DNA from: an uncultured Pelagibacteraceae bacterium | GTDB lineage: Bacteria; Pseudomonadota; Alphaproteobacteria; Pelagibacterales; Pelagibacteraceae | Length of the DNA stretch: 64,000 nucleotides | Reading direction: 5' to 3' | Assembly: GCA_902521075.1 (NCBI GenBank) | Contig: CABYQM010000003.1 | Coordinates: 1 to 64,000, forward strand | Shown here: positions 9,797 through 19,402 of the stretch, piece by piece | Position numbering within the stretch: position 1 is the stretch's first letter | Layout: each line of letters starts with the position of its first letter | The notes under the pieces: generated by a model | Told to the model about the DNA's origin: nothing | Seen by the model: only the letters and a program-made list of their open reading frames with translations | Database searches by the model: none | Translations under genes and position numbers: made by a program

Positions 9797-10415
9797 GGCA
9801 CCGACATATTGGAAAAAAGCTAGAACATATCTTTCAAAAAAAGATAGTATTATGAGATCATTGATTAAAAAATATAAAGATAATAATTTAACTACTAGAA
9901 AAGATGTCTTTTATTCTTTATGTAAAAGTATAATAGGACAACAAATAAGTGTTGCTGCCGCAGACTCTGTCTTCAAAAAATTTGAATTGGCATGTAAAAA
10001 AAAAATTAATCCAAAAATTGTTTCAAAGCTTAAAACATCACAACTTAAAAAATGCGGTCTTAGTCGTCAAAAAATAAGGGGTATCTTGGAAATGTCTCAA
10101 AAATTTAAAGATAAAAGTTTTAATCCAAGATTAATTTCGAAAATGAGCGATGAAGAAGCAATTGTATACCTATCAACTTTAAGACAAATTGGAAGATGGT
10201 CAGCAGAGATGATTTTGTTATTTACTTATAATAGGTCTAATATCTGGCCAGTTCAGGATATTGGGTTATTAAGAGCAATATCAAACAACTATAAAAAAAA
10301 ATATTTTCCACCTGAAATTTTTGTAAAAAAGCTTCAAAAAAGATTTTCTCCATACTGCTCTGTTGCCACTTGGTATTTGTGGCGTTCAATTGATGACGAT
10401 ACTATTCAGTATTAG
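9789..10415 (+). CDS. DNA-3-methyladenine glycosylase (AlkA-like HhH-GPD)
   Basis: SLCKSIIGQQISVAAADSVFKKF and IGRWSAEMILLFTYNRSNIWPVQDIGLLRAI. Confidence 0.9.
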   Translation: MSKAPTYWKKARTYLSKKDSIMRSLIKKYKDNNLTTRKDVFYSLCKSIIGQQISVAAADSVFKKFELACKKKINPKIVSKLKTSQLKKCGLSRQKIRGILEMSQKFKDKSFNPRLISKMSDEEAIVYLSTLRQIGRWSAEMILLFTYNRSNIWPVQDIGLLRAISNNYKKKYFPPEIFVKKLQKRFSPYCSVATWYLWRSIDDDTIQY

Positions 10416-10698
10416 CACCCTCCACAATAAACATATGTCTTTTTGTAGTTTGTTCTGCATAAGACCAAGCTTTTAAATAATCTTCTGAGTCATGACAAGA
10501 TATGGCCATGTCATAACTGGGAAATTCCCAAATGACGGTCCTTAATATTTTGTCACCACTATAATATTTTAGTTTGCCTCCTCTAACTACAGGAGTACCA
10601 CCAAATTTTTTTATAACTGGTATTGCATTTTCACCATATTTTTTTAGGTTATCTTGATCTGAAATCTCTGTATACAAACTCACCCAATATGCCTTCAT
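10402..10698 (-). CDS. DUF1330 domain protein (copy A)
   Basis: KAYWVSLYTEI...VVRGGKLKYY...IWEFPSYDMAISCHDSEDYLKA. Confidence 0.8.
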   Translation of the reverse strand: MKAYWVSLYTEISDQDNLKKYGENAIPVIKKFGGTPVVRGGKLKYYSGDKILRTVIWEFPSYDMAISCHDSEDYLKAWSYAEQTTKRHMFIVEGANTE

Positions 10699-10716
10699 AT
10701 TTGCCCCTTTTCTAAG

Positions 10717-11007
10717 TTATTCCATTCCTTCAAATATCATATGTTCTCTAATTACATTATCTTTAAGATATGTTCTTGCCTCAACATATTCTTCAGAGTC
10801 GTAGCATTTTTTTGCAGTTTCCACGTCTGGGAACTCTGCAAGTGCTATTCTAACCATTTCTCTACCCTCAAGTGCAATGTTATTAGCACTTCGAGCTAAA
10901 ATTTTTCCAGAATGTTTTAATACAGCTTCCTTTGCTTTATCTGCATATTTTTTCATTCTTTCAGGGTCTTTAATTTCACTGTAAGTTGCAATCCAGTAAC
11001 CTTTCAT
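10717..11007 (-). CDS. DUF1330 domain protein (copy B)
   Basis: KGYWIATYSEI...LAEFPDVETAKKCYDSEEYVEA; diverged paralog of the neighbouring gene. Confidence 0.8.
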   Translation of the reverse strand: MKGYWIATYSEIKDPERMKKYADKAKEAVLKHSGKILARSANNIALEGREMVRIALAEFPDVETAKKCYDSEEYVEARTYLKDNVIREHMIFEGME

Positions 11008-11034
11008 AATTCTCCTTTTTAATTTTTTTTTTTT

Positions 11035-11571
11035 ATGTTACCAAATTTTATGGCAGAAAAATTAATAATCAATTATGAAGATTATAAATTAGCAGTTGAA
11101 AAGTTAGCTCTTACAATTGAAAAAAATTACAAACCATCTGTTTTAGTTGGAATAATGAGGGGTGCAGCACCTATAATTGATATGCTATCAAGAATATTTA
11201 AATTGCCCACTGCTTATGTTGTTATTCAAAGTTATTCTGGAGAAACTGTAGAAAATAAACAGGGCGAACTTATTTTTGCAAGAGACATAAGCTCAATAGC
11301 TAAAAATGAAGACTTTAAAAATGTTTTATTAGTTGATGATTTATCTGATACTGGACTTACATTAAATGAAAGTATTAAATGGTTAAAAAATTATGCTCCA
11401 GTGAAAAACCATATTCAAGAAATAAAAACAGCTTGTCTTTGGAAAAAAAAATCCTCTTCTTTTACTCCAGATTTTTGTCCAATTTTACTAGATGGAGATC
11501 CTTGGATAGTTCAACCTTCAGAATATTATGATGAAATAGATATTAATGGTTTAAAGAAAAAACATTCATAA
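11035..11571 (+). CDS. Purine (hypoxanthine/xanthine-type) phosphoribosyltransferase
   Basis: PRPP-binding motif VLLVDDLSDTGLTL; VGIMRGAAPIIDMLS. Confidence 0.8.
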   Translation: MLPNFMAEKLIINYEDYKLAVEKLALTIEKNYKPSVLVGIMRGAAPIIDMLSRIFKLPTAYVVIQSYSGETVENKQGELIFARDISSIAKNEDFKNVLLVDDLSDTGLTLNESIKWLKNYAPVKNHIQEIKTACLWKKKSSSFTPDFCPILLDGDPWIVQPSEYYDEIDINGLKKKHS

Positions 11572-11605
11572 AAAAAAGGCCAACTATGTAAGTTGGCCTT
11601 TTTAA
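11571..11605. terminator. Intrinsic terminator, bidirectional, between convergent genes
   Basis: AAAAAGGCCAAC-tatgtaa-GTTGGCCTTTTT: complementary stem with A tract on one side and T tract on the other. Confidence 0.9.
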
Positions 11606-11619
11606 TTTTTTTTTAAAAA

Positions 11620-12684
11620 TTATTTTGGAATATCTCCTTCAACACCTTTTACATAAACACTCATTCCAGCTAACATTCCATCATCAGCAACTTTCCCTTC
11701 TGCTACTAATATATTACCTTTTTGGTCATATATAGGACCTGTGAACGAATGAACTTTTCCTGATGCTAGATCTTTTTGAAGCTGCTCTACTTCTTTAACT
11801 AAGTCAGCACCCATTGCAGAATTATATGGTCCCATAGCAACCATACCTTCCTTTAATCCATGCCATGTATCTTGTTGATTCCATTTACCATCTCTTGCAG
11901 CAATTGCTCTTTCAACATAATATGGTGCCCAATCATCAATAATTGAAGTCAAGATTGATTTAGGAGCAAATCTCTGCATGTCACTTGCTTGACCAAATGA
12001 CCAAACACCTGCTTTCTCTGCTGTTTGAACTGGTGCTGTACTATCTGTATGTTGCATAATTACATCTGCACCTTGATCGATTAAAGCTTGCGCTGCTTCA
12101 GCTTCTTTACCTGGATCATACCAAGTAAATACCCATACAATTTTAGTTTTAATATTTGGATTGACTTTTTGTGCAGCAAGGGTCATTGCATTAATTCCTC
12201 TTATTACTTCAGGAATTGGAAAAGATGCAATATAGCCAATCGTGTTAGTTTTGGTCATTTTTCCAGCAATATGGCCTAAAAGAGTTCTTCCTTCGTAAAA
12301 TCTTGCAGAATAGGTAGAAACATTTGGGTGCTCTCTTTTATAACCTGTTGCGTGTTCAAATTTTACGTTTGGAAAATCTTTTGCAACTTTGTTAGTTGGA
12401 TCCATATATCCAAAACTAGTTGTAAAAATTAAGTCGTGGCCAGATTGAGCCAGTTGTCTTATCACTCTTTCTGCATCAGCACCTTCTGGAACACTTTCAA
12501 CAAATGTTGTTTTTATTCCAGCTGCCTCTACAGCGTTTCTACCTTCGTGATGTTGAAATGTCCATCCATGGTCACCAGTTGGACCAACATAAACAAAACC
12601 AACTTTAAAATCCGCATTTGAGTTTACACTAAACCCAAGTAGAAAAATTGCAGAAATTAAATATCTAAAAAAGTTTTTATACAT
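11620..12684 (-). CDS. BMP-family (PnrA-like) ABC transporter substrate-binding protein
   Basis: Signal peptide MYKNFFRYLISAIFLLGFSVNSNA; FVYVGPTGDHGWTFQHHEGRNAVE; start set at 12684 rather than 12732 because of the signal peptide and the upstream GAGGGG SD-like sequence. Confidence 0.9.
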   Translation of the reverse strand: MYKNFFRYLISAIFLLGFSVNSNADFKVGFVYVGPTGDHGWTFQHHEGRNAVEAAGIKTTFVESVPEGADAERVIRQLAQSGHDLIFTTSFGYMDPTNKVAKDFPNVKFEHATGYKREHPNVSTYSARFYEGRTLLGHIAGKMTKTNTIGYIASFPIPEVIRGINAMTLAAQKVNPNIKTKIVWVFTWYDPGKEAEAAQALIDQGADVIMQHTDSTAPVQTAEKAGVWSFGQASDMQRFAPKSILTSIIDDWAPYYVERAIAARDGKWNQQDTWHGLKEGMVAMGPYNSAMGADLVKEVEQLQKDLASGKVHSFTGPIYDQKGNILVAEGKVADDGMLAGMSVYVKGVEGDIPK

Positions 12685-12772
12685 TTTGAATTTCCCCTCT
12701 AAATTTTTTTTGTGAAGCTTTAAGTTAATCAAAATTCATAAAAAAAAAATAATTATTTTCGAATAGCTAACA

Positions 12773-13705
12773 TTACTTTTCCTTATAGAATATTCTTCCT
12801 AAGGAGGTAGGAGTATTCAGTTTTATTTTTCTACTGTCACGAGAGATTACAACTAAAACTATTATTGTCATTAGATAAGGTAATGCACTTAAAAATTGAA
12901 CTGGTATTCTAAACCCAATTGCTTGCATATGTAATTGCAGAATTGTAATCCCACCAAAAATTAAAGCACCAATTAAAACTTTTATAGGACTCCAGGTTGC
13001 AAATACAACCAAAGCCAAAGCTATCCATCCTCTTCCAGCTGTCATATTTTCAATCCACTGTGGAGTGTATATTAAGGATAGATATGCACCTGCCAAGCCA
13101 CACATAGCTCCTCCATAAAGAATACAACAGTATCTAACTATAATAACATTTATACCTTGATTAGATGCCGAAACAGGCGAATCACCAACAGCTCTAACAA
13201 CTAAACCTAATTTAGTTTTTTTCAAAAAATAATTAGTTAAAAATGGTAAAGCAAAAGCAAAATATAATACTATAGAGTGTCCAAATAATATTGGTCCAAA
13301 AAATGGAATACTTTCTCTTAAACTTGAAAATAAAATTGGAAATTCTTTTCCAGGGATACCAACAAAATTCTTTCCCAACATTGCGGATAAACCAATGCCA
13401 AAAATAGTTAATGCCAAACCTGTTGCAACATGGTTTGTAAGAAGAGATTGCGTTAAAAATCCAAAGATCAGTGAAATTATAACTCCTGAGAACATAGAGC
13501 CTACGATTGCTATAAAAAGGTTGTCTGTTATTACCATTAAAGCAAAACCAGATATTGCTCCGATTATCATCATTCCTTCGACACCTAAATTTAAAACGCC
13601 TGATCTTTCAGTAATTAATTCACCTGACGCAGCAAGTATTAATGGCACAGATGAAGCCATTATTGATCCTATCAGAATTCCTATAAAACTAATGTCTAAG
13701 CTCAT
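12773..13705 (-). CDS. ABC transporter permease (BMP/nucleoside type)
   Basis: SVPLILAASGELITERSGVLNLGVEGMMIIGA is typical of this permease family. Confidence 0.9.
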   Translation of the reverse strand: MSLDISFIGILIGSIMASSVPLILAASGELITERSGVLNLGVEGMMIIGAISGFALMVITDNLFIAIVGSMFSGVIISLIFGFLTQSLLTNHVATGLALTIFGIGLSAMLGKNFVGIPGKEFPILFSSLRESIPFFGPILFGHSIVLYFAFALPFLTNYFLKKTKLGLVVRAVGDSPVSASNQGINVIIVRYCCILYGGAMCGLAGAYLSLIYTPQWIENMTAGRGWIALALVVFATWSPIKVLIGALIFGGITILQLHMQAIGFRIPVQFLSALPYLMTIIVLVVISRDSRKIKLNTPTSLGRIFYKEK

Positions 13706-14768
13706 TTTTTTTTAAATTTAAAATTTTAACTTTGAAAAAAAGCAAATAATCAGATGCGAGCAAAAAAAATAAGATCATACCCTGAAATACTTGGCCAGTA
13801 TATTTTGGTATTTGTAAAAAAATTTGAGCCGTTTCAGCACCGAGGTATGTCAATGCAACAACCAAAGATGCAAAAATTATGCCAAAAGGATTAAGACGAC
13901 CTAAAAAAGCAACAATAATTGCTGTAAAACCGTAATCGGGGGATATCATTCTATGCAGTTGTCCAATAGGCCCAGTAATTTCACCAACACCAGCTAATCC
14001 CGCACAAGCACCACTAATCATAAAAACAACCAAAATCATGGTTTTTCCTTTAAACCCAGCATACTTAGCGGTTTTTAAACTTAGACCAGATACTTTAATC
14101 TGAAAGCCTAAATAGGTTTTATAAAGAATAAACCAACTCAGCATAACTGCTGCAAGAGCTAAAAAAATACCAGCATGAATTCTCAAACTCTCAAATAATA
14201 ATGGCATTCTAGATGAGTCACTAAATTGTCTTGTTTCAGGAAAATTAAAACCTTCAGGATTACTCCATGGCCCAACTACCAAGTAATCTAAGAGTAGCTT
14301 TGAAACGTAAACCAACATAAGACTAACTAAAATCTCGTTTGTATTAAAATATGTTTTAAGAATTGCTGGGATAAGTGCAAAGATCATTCCTCCGATTGCT
14401 CCAGCAAGTATAACTAAAGGAAGTATATAAAAACCTTCTTGATTATAAAATAAAAGAGCAACCCCACCTCCTACAATTGCACCAAAAGTTAATTGTCCTT
14501 CTGCACCAATATTCCAATTATTACTTTTAAAACAAAATGATAAACCAATAGCAATTAAGCAAAGGGGTGTTGCTTTGAGTAACAATTCACTGAGGCCATA
14601 TAAATTTGAAATTGGAGTTATAAAGTAAAACTTAAGTGCTTCTATTGGATTAAAACCTAAAATATAAAAAATTATACCACCACCTAAAATTGTAAGTATG
14701 ATTGCAATAAAAGGAGTAAAAAAATATAATGCCATTGGTACATCATTTCTTTTTTCAATTTTAATCAA
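13689..14768 (-). CDS. ABC transporter permease (BMP/nucleoside type)
   Basis: LCLIAIGLSFCFKSNNWNIGAEGQLTFGAI; FLGRLNPFGII. Confidence 0.9.
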   Translation of the reverse strand: MIKIEKRNDVPMALYFFTPFIAIILTILGGGIIFYILGFNPIEALKFYFITPISNLYGLSELLLKATPLCLIAIGLSFCFKSNNWNIGAEGQLTFGAIVGGGVALLFYNQEGFYILPLVILAGAIGGMIFALIPAILKTYFNTNEILVSLMLVYVSKLLLDYLVVGPWSNPEGFNFPETRQFSDSSRMPLLFESLRIHAGIFLALAAVMLSWFILYKTYLGFQIKVSGLSLKTAKYAGFKGKTMILVVFMISGACAGLAGVGEITGPIGQLHRMISPDYGFTAIIVAFLGRLNPFGIIFASLVVALTYLGAETAQIFLQIPKYTGQVFQGMILFFLLASDYLLFFKVKILNLKKNELRH

Positions 14769-16260
14769 TGGAACCTCCTCCCATTAGAAGTCCTAATTTT
14801 TCTGGAGTCACTTCCTCTGAGGGCATTATTTTTGAAAGCTTGCCTTTGTAAATAACTGCAATTCTATCACTTAGTTTTAATAACTCCTCCGTGTCTGTAG
14901 AAATCAAAATCGTTGATTTTTCTTGATTATTAATTTTTATAAGTGTTTCATGAATATAATTGATTGCACCCACATCGAGTCCCCATGTTGGATTGTAACA
15001 AATTAATAATTCCGGAGCTGTAATTAATTCCCTCCCTAAAATAAGTTTTTGCAAATTTCCACCCGATAGAAATTGACTTTTTAATTCTACATTGTCAGTA
15101 TTTACTGAGAAATCAGATAATATTTTCTTAGAATGCTCTTTAATTTTTCTTTCATTTACCAAACCTTTTTCAAAAAAATTTGATGACTTGAAATTATTTA
15201 AAGCTACATTTTCGTATATTTTTAATTCAGGTACAGCTGCTTGAGATATTCTATCTTCAGGAGAAAAAGCCATTAAATACTCTCGTCGTTGCTTTGGATT
15301 AAGCTTAGCAATTTCTTTATTTCGAAAAATGATTGATGTATCAGGTGTAATAATTTCCCCACTCAAAATTTGAAAGAGTTCGTTTTGACCATTACCAGAA
15401 ATACCTGCTATACCTAAACATTCTCCTTTCTTTACAGAAAAGTTTAGATTAACTAAATTTGTTTCAAAAGGATCATCGCTATAAAAATTTAAATGTTTTA
15501 CTTTAAATATCTCATCTTTATTTTTGGAAATATTAATTTTTTTCTTAATTTTCGCTAGTTTTTGACCAACCATCTTATTTGCGAGAGTTTCAACTTTTTC
15601 ATTTTGTGTTTGGCTAACAGATACGACCTTACCTTTTCGCATTACTGCAACTTCATCGCATAAAGACAAAACTTCTTTTAATTTGTGAGTAATGTAAATA
15701 ATTAATATTCCTTCATCACAGAATTTTTTTAAAGATATAAATAATTCTTCTGTTTCTTGCTCAGTCAAAACAGATGTAGGCTCGTCCATGATTAAAACTT
15801 TAGGGCTTCTTAAAAGGCATCTTATAATCTCAACTTTTTGCTTTTGTCCTGCTGATAAATTTAATACAGGAACATCAAGGTCAATACTAAAGTTATATTT
15901 TTTTAATATTTCATTTATTCTTACCCTTAAACTTTTGTTATCTTCAGTTGCATCTATACTTAAGTTTTCAAATACTGACAAAGTTTCAAATAAATTGAAA
16001 TGCTGAAAAACCATTCCAATTTTATTTTTTTTGGCATCTAGTGGAGAACTTAATTTTAAATTTTTTTCATTTAAAAAAACCTCACCATTATCTGGGCTTA
16101 TTACGCCAGACAAAATTTTTACCAATGTGGATTTACCAGCTCCGTTCTCTCCCAAAAGTGCGTATATTTTTCCACTTTTAAATTGAAGAGATACATTATC
16201 ATTAGCTACACATCCTGGATATATTTTTGATATATTTGATATTCTTAAGTCTGTTGCCAT
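14761..16260 (-). CDS. ABC transporter ATP-binding protein (duplicated ATPase, BMP/sugar type)
   Basis: Walker A GENGAGKST, signature LSAGQKQKVEI, Walker B VLIMDEPTSVL; second degenerate ATPase half. Confidence 0.93.
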   Translation of the reverse strand: MATDLRISNISKIYPGCVANDNVSLQFKSGKIYALLGENGAGKSTLVKILSGVISPDNGEVFLNEKNLKLSSPLDAKKNKIGMVFQHFNLFETLSVFENLSIDATEDNKSLRVRINEILKKYNFSIDLDVPVLNLSAGQKQKVEIIRCLLRSPKVLIMDEPTSVLTEQETEELFISLKKFCDEGILIIYITHKLKEVLSLCDEVAVMRKGKVVSVSQTQNEKVETLANKMVGQKLAKIKKKINISKNKDEIFKVKHLNFYSDDPFETNLVNLNFSVKKGECLGIAGISGNGQNELFQILSGEIITPDTSIIFRNKEIAKLNPKQRREYLMAFSPEDRISQAAVPELKIYENVALNNFKSSNFFEKGLVNERKIKEHSKKILSDFSVNTDNVELKSQFLSGGNLQKLILGRELITAPELLICYNPTWGLDVGAINYIHETLIKINNQEKSTILISTDTEELLKLSDRIAVIYKGKLSKIMPSEEVTPEKLGLLMGGGSID

Positions 16261-16398
16261 AGCATTTCTTTAATATAATAAATCAATAACTCAATAATCT
16301 TTAAAATTTCCTATCTTTTCAAATTTGTATTAAATTCAAACAATTTAATGAAAGTTTTGAACAAATTGTTAACATAATTCAACTTTAGGTATGTATTA

Positions 16399-16731
16399 AT
16401 GATTATCGCTTTTAAATATAATACTTTATCAAAAAAGTTTATTGCTCTGTTTATCACATTAACAATAATTTTTTTAACTGGATGCCAGACAATTAAAAAG
16501 AAATCTGATGAAGTGGCTGAAAAAGAGAACGAGAAATTTGGTCAATTCGTTGGAAAAGAAGTTAATGAGATGAGATTAGAATTAGGCTCACCTTCAGAAG
16601 ATTTTGTAAATGAACTTGGAAATGAAATGCTTATCTACAAAACAAAAAAATATGGAATTCCTTGTGAAAGAAAATTTGAGGTGAATGCATCAGGAGTCAT
16701 TATCGGATTTAGCTCTAGCGGATGTATTTAA
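16399..16731 (+). CDS. Small putative lipoprotein
   Basis: Lipobox LTGC; SmpA/BamE-like feel (FVGKEVNEMRLELGSPSEDFVNELGNEMLIYKTKKYG), not asserted. Confidence 0.6.
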   Translation: MIIAFKYNTLSKKFIALFITLTIIFLTGCQTIKKKSDEVAEKENEKFGQFVGKEVNEMRLELGSPSEDFVNELGNEMLIYKTKKYGIPCERKFEVNASGVIIGFSSSGCI

Positions 16732-16732
16732 T

Positions 16733-16755
16733 CTTGTGGGGACTAGCCCCACAAG
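16733..16755. terminator. GC-rich hairpin between convergent genes
   Basis: CTTGTGGGG-actag-CCCCACAAG, perfect 9-bp stem; no T tract, so a non-canonical terminator or 3' end. Confidence 0.55.
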
Positions 16756-16763
16756 CAAGGTAC

Positions 16764-17210
16764 TTATTTAATTTCAATAAGTTTCTTTTTTTTATGGTCC
16801 GGAATAATCCTTTCACATGCAATTGTTAAAAGACCATCTTTTAACTCTGCACCATTCACTTTTACATCATCAGCAATTGTAAATGATCTTGCAAATTGTC
16901 TTTGCGATATACCTTTGTGGATTATTTCCCCATCTTGGTTTTTATTTTCACTTCTATCAACTTGTTTAGTTCTTACAGTTAATAGATTATCTTCAAACTC
17001 TACCTCAACATCTTTTTTGTTAAAACCAGCTAAAGCAACCTCAATTGAGTAGTTATCTTTGCCAGTTCTTCTTATGTTGTAAGGTGGGTAGTTTGATTGC
17101 ATACTTAAACCACCATTGCCCAACATGCTTTCGAATTGGTCAAACATATCGTCAAAACCAATTGAGAAAGGCCGAAGTGAGTTGAAAATTGATAGATCCT
17201 TACTTGTCAT
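16764..17210 (-). CDS. Small heat shock protein Hsp20/alpha-crystallin family
   Basis: YPPYNIRRTGKDNYSIEVALAGFNKKDVEVEFEDNLLTV; IbpA-type N-terminus. Confidence 0.95.
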   Translation of the reverse strand: MTSKDLSIFNSLRPFSIGFDDMFDQFESMLGNGGLSMQSNYPPYNIRRTGKDNYSIEVALAGFNKKDVEVEFEDNLLTVRTKQVDRSENKNQDGEIIHKGISQRQFARSFTIADDVKVNGAELKDGLLTIACERIIPDHKKKKLIEIK

Positions 17211-17213
17211 ATT

Positions 17214-17265
17214 ATCCTCCTTTAATTAAGCAAGTTTATTTATTGATAGCCCCATTAGGCGACTA
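17214..17265 (-). promoter_or_regulatory. Possible ROSE-like RNA thermometer in the hsp20 leader
   Basis: Leader RNA folds by eye into UAGUCGCC-UAAU-GGGGCUA and UUGCU-UAAUUAA-AGGAG, the latter pairing the SD; hand-folded only. Confidence 0.4.
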
Positions 17266-17272
17266 ACGATGT

Positions 17273-17302
17273 ATATATGGTAATTAATTTTGATATTTCA
17301 AG
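17273..17302 (-). promoter_or_regulatory. Sigma32 (RpoH)-like promoter for hsp20
   Basis: CTTGAAA-N13-TACCATAT on the minus strand, compared with CTTGAAA-N13/14-CCCCATAT. Confidence 0.6.
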
Positions 17303-17303
17303 A

Positions 17304-19385
17304 TCAAGTATTTAATTTGCCAGCTATTTTCAAAGCGAATGCGTAGTCTACTGCAATCTCCTCAATTGCTCCATCTCTTCCAGATTTTCCTCCATGACCC
17401 GCATTCATTTCTGTTTTTAATAAAAGTAAATTGTTATCGGTTTTGTACTCTCTTAATTTTGCAGTAAATTTTGCTGGCTCATCAAACAATACCCTATTAT
17501 CACTTAGACTTGTTGTTATCAAAATATTTGGGTAATCCATCTTTTTAATATTGTTGTAAGGCGCATATGAAAATATGTAATCAAAGTGTTCTTTTTTATC
17601 TTTAGCATTTCCAAATTCATCAAATTCGCCGACTGTTAATGGTAAGGAATGATCTAAGTTCGTGGTCAACGAGTCAACGAAAGGAACAGCCATAACAATA
17701 CCCAAAAATAAATCAGGCGCTTGGTTAACAACTGCACCCATTAAAAGACCTCCAGCAGATCCACCCATTCCAATAATATTACCTTTAGACGTAAATTTTT
17801 TTTCAATTAAAAATTTTGCAGAAGCGATGTAATCTTCAAATGTATTTTTCTTGTTTAATAATTTTCCTTCTTTCCACCATTTCATTCCTTTTTCCATACC
17901 GCCTCTAATATGAGAAGTTACCCATATAATATCTCGATCTATCAGACTTATTCTGGTTGAAGAAAAACTTGGTGACATAGAACTACCGTATGATCCGTAT
18001 CCATATAATAATAATTTTGCTGAACCATCTAATTCAGTTTTTTTATGTCTTGTTATTGTAAGAGGAACCATCCTTCCATCATGAGAGGCACACTCTAATC
18101 TTTCAACTATATAATCATCAGAATTATGGCCACTAGGAATCTCTTGTTCTTTAACTAATTTTTTTTCTTTTGTTTTAAGATTGTATAAGTAAGTCCTTCC
18201 AGGAGTTTTTGGTGATGAATATGATAAATAAACGGTATCAGTATTTCTATTTCTTTGGGTTAACGAAACACCGGGTACTATAACTTTTTCATCTGAAAAA
18301 AATATTTCTTCTTCTTCATTATTTTTTGGATTTCTTAATATTAATTTTGATAATGCATTAGAAGTTTCAGATCTTATAATCCAATTATTTAAGAAAATTA
18401 ATCCACCAATTAAAACCTCTTCTCGTGCAGGTATAAATGTTTCCCAGATATTTTTTTCTAAATTATTTGTTTTTTCAATTTTAAAATCTTCTGCATCTTC
18501 ATTTGTGTGTTTATAGAAATTACCATTCCATGAATTAACCGAATAAATTATCCCTCTTTTTCTTTTATCAATCAGTTTTGGTTTTGGAATTATTTCATCT
18601 GATTTAAAATAATACTGTTCTGAGGTATTATGATCAGATGACGTAATAAAAAAATACTTCTCATCAGAGCTAAGTCCTATGCCTACAGTAAAAGCTTCAC
18701 TTTCTTCTCTAAAGATAAGAATGTCTTTACTAGTAGGAGTTCCAATTTCGTGCCTATAAATTTCTCTCGGTCTATGATTGTCATCAAGCTTTGAGTAAAA
18801 AATATATTTGTCATCTAAGCTAAATGTTATTCCGCCACTAGTATTTTCAATTTTTTCACCAATTTGATTTTTATTTTTAATATCTCTTATATGTATGGTG
18901 TAATATTCAGAACCTTTTAAATCTAGGGAGTAAGCTAATAATTTATCATTATAACTTACCTCTAAGTCTCCAAGCCCAAAATACTCTGTTTTTAGCTTTT
19001 CTTTTTCTAAATCACCATTCCAAATTTCCTCTATTTCATCAGAGTCAATTTTTTTTCTTAACTTTATAGAGTAGTTTCCTTTTGTTGTTGTTTTTGTCCA
19101 GTAGCTATATCTTACATCTTTAAATGGAAGAGACTCATCATCAAGTTTAATTCTACCTTTTATCTCATCAAACAAAACTTTTTGAATTTCCTTTGTATCT
19201 GACATTTGATGACTAAAATAATCATTTTCATCCTCAAGATATTTTCTAACCTCTGGTATTAATTTTGAACTATCTTTCAATACCTCAAGTATGTTTTCCT
19301 GATGTATCCAACTATAATCGTCTTCCCAGGTTACGTTGTGACAAGATTTTAATTCTGGTTTTTTTTTAAGCTGTGGTATTTTCAT
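17304..19385 (-). CDS. S9 family prolyl oligopeptidase / oligopeptidase B
   Basis: GGSAGGLLMGAVVNQAPDLF catalytic Ser region; HGGKSGRDG catalytic His region; LLYGYGSYG. Confidence 0.93.
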   Translation of the reverse strand: MKIPQLKKKPELKSCHNVTWEDDYSWIHQENILEVLKDSSKLIPEVRKYLEDENDYFSHQMSDTKEIQKVLFDEIKGRIKLDDESLPFKDVRYSYWTKTTTKGNYSIKLRKKIDSDEIEEIWNGDLEKEKLKTEYFGLGDLEVSYNDKLLAYSLDLKGSEYYTIHIRDIKNKNQIGEKIENTSGGITFSLDDKYIFYSKLDDNHRPREIYRHEIGTPTSKDILIFREESEAFTVGIGLSSDEKYFFITSSDHNTSEQYYFKSDEIIPKPKLIDKRKRGIIYSVNSWNGNFYKHTNEDAEDFKIEKTNNLEKNIWETFIPAREEVLIGGLIFLNNWIIRSETSNALSKLILRNPKNNEEEEIFFSDEKVIVPGVSLTQRNRNTDTVYLSYSSPKTPGRTYLYNLKTKEKKLVKEQEIPSGHNSDDYIVERLECASHDGRMVPLTITRHKKTELDGSAKLLLYGYGSYGSSMSPSFSSTRISLIDRDIIWVTSHIRGGMEKGMKWWKEGKLLNKKNTFEDYIASAKFLIEKKFTSKGNIIGMGGSAGGLLMGAVVNQAPDLFLGIVMAVPFVDSLTTNLDHSLPLTVGEFDEFGNAKDKKEHFDYIFSYAPYNNIKKMDYPNILITTSLSDNRVLFDEPAKFTAKLREYKTDNNLLLLKTEMNAGHGGKSGRDGAIEEIAVDYAFALKIAGKLNT

Positions 19386-19402
19386 TTAAATTTAATTAAT
19401 TT

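Noticed and set aside
16733-16755. Considered as a canonical Rho-independent terminator
   Set aside because: Strong stem but no T tract on either strand; kept only as a non-canonical 3'-end hairpin.
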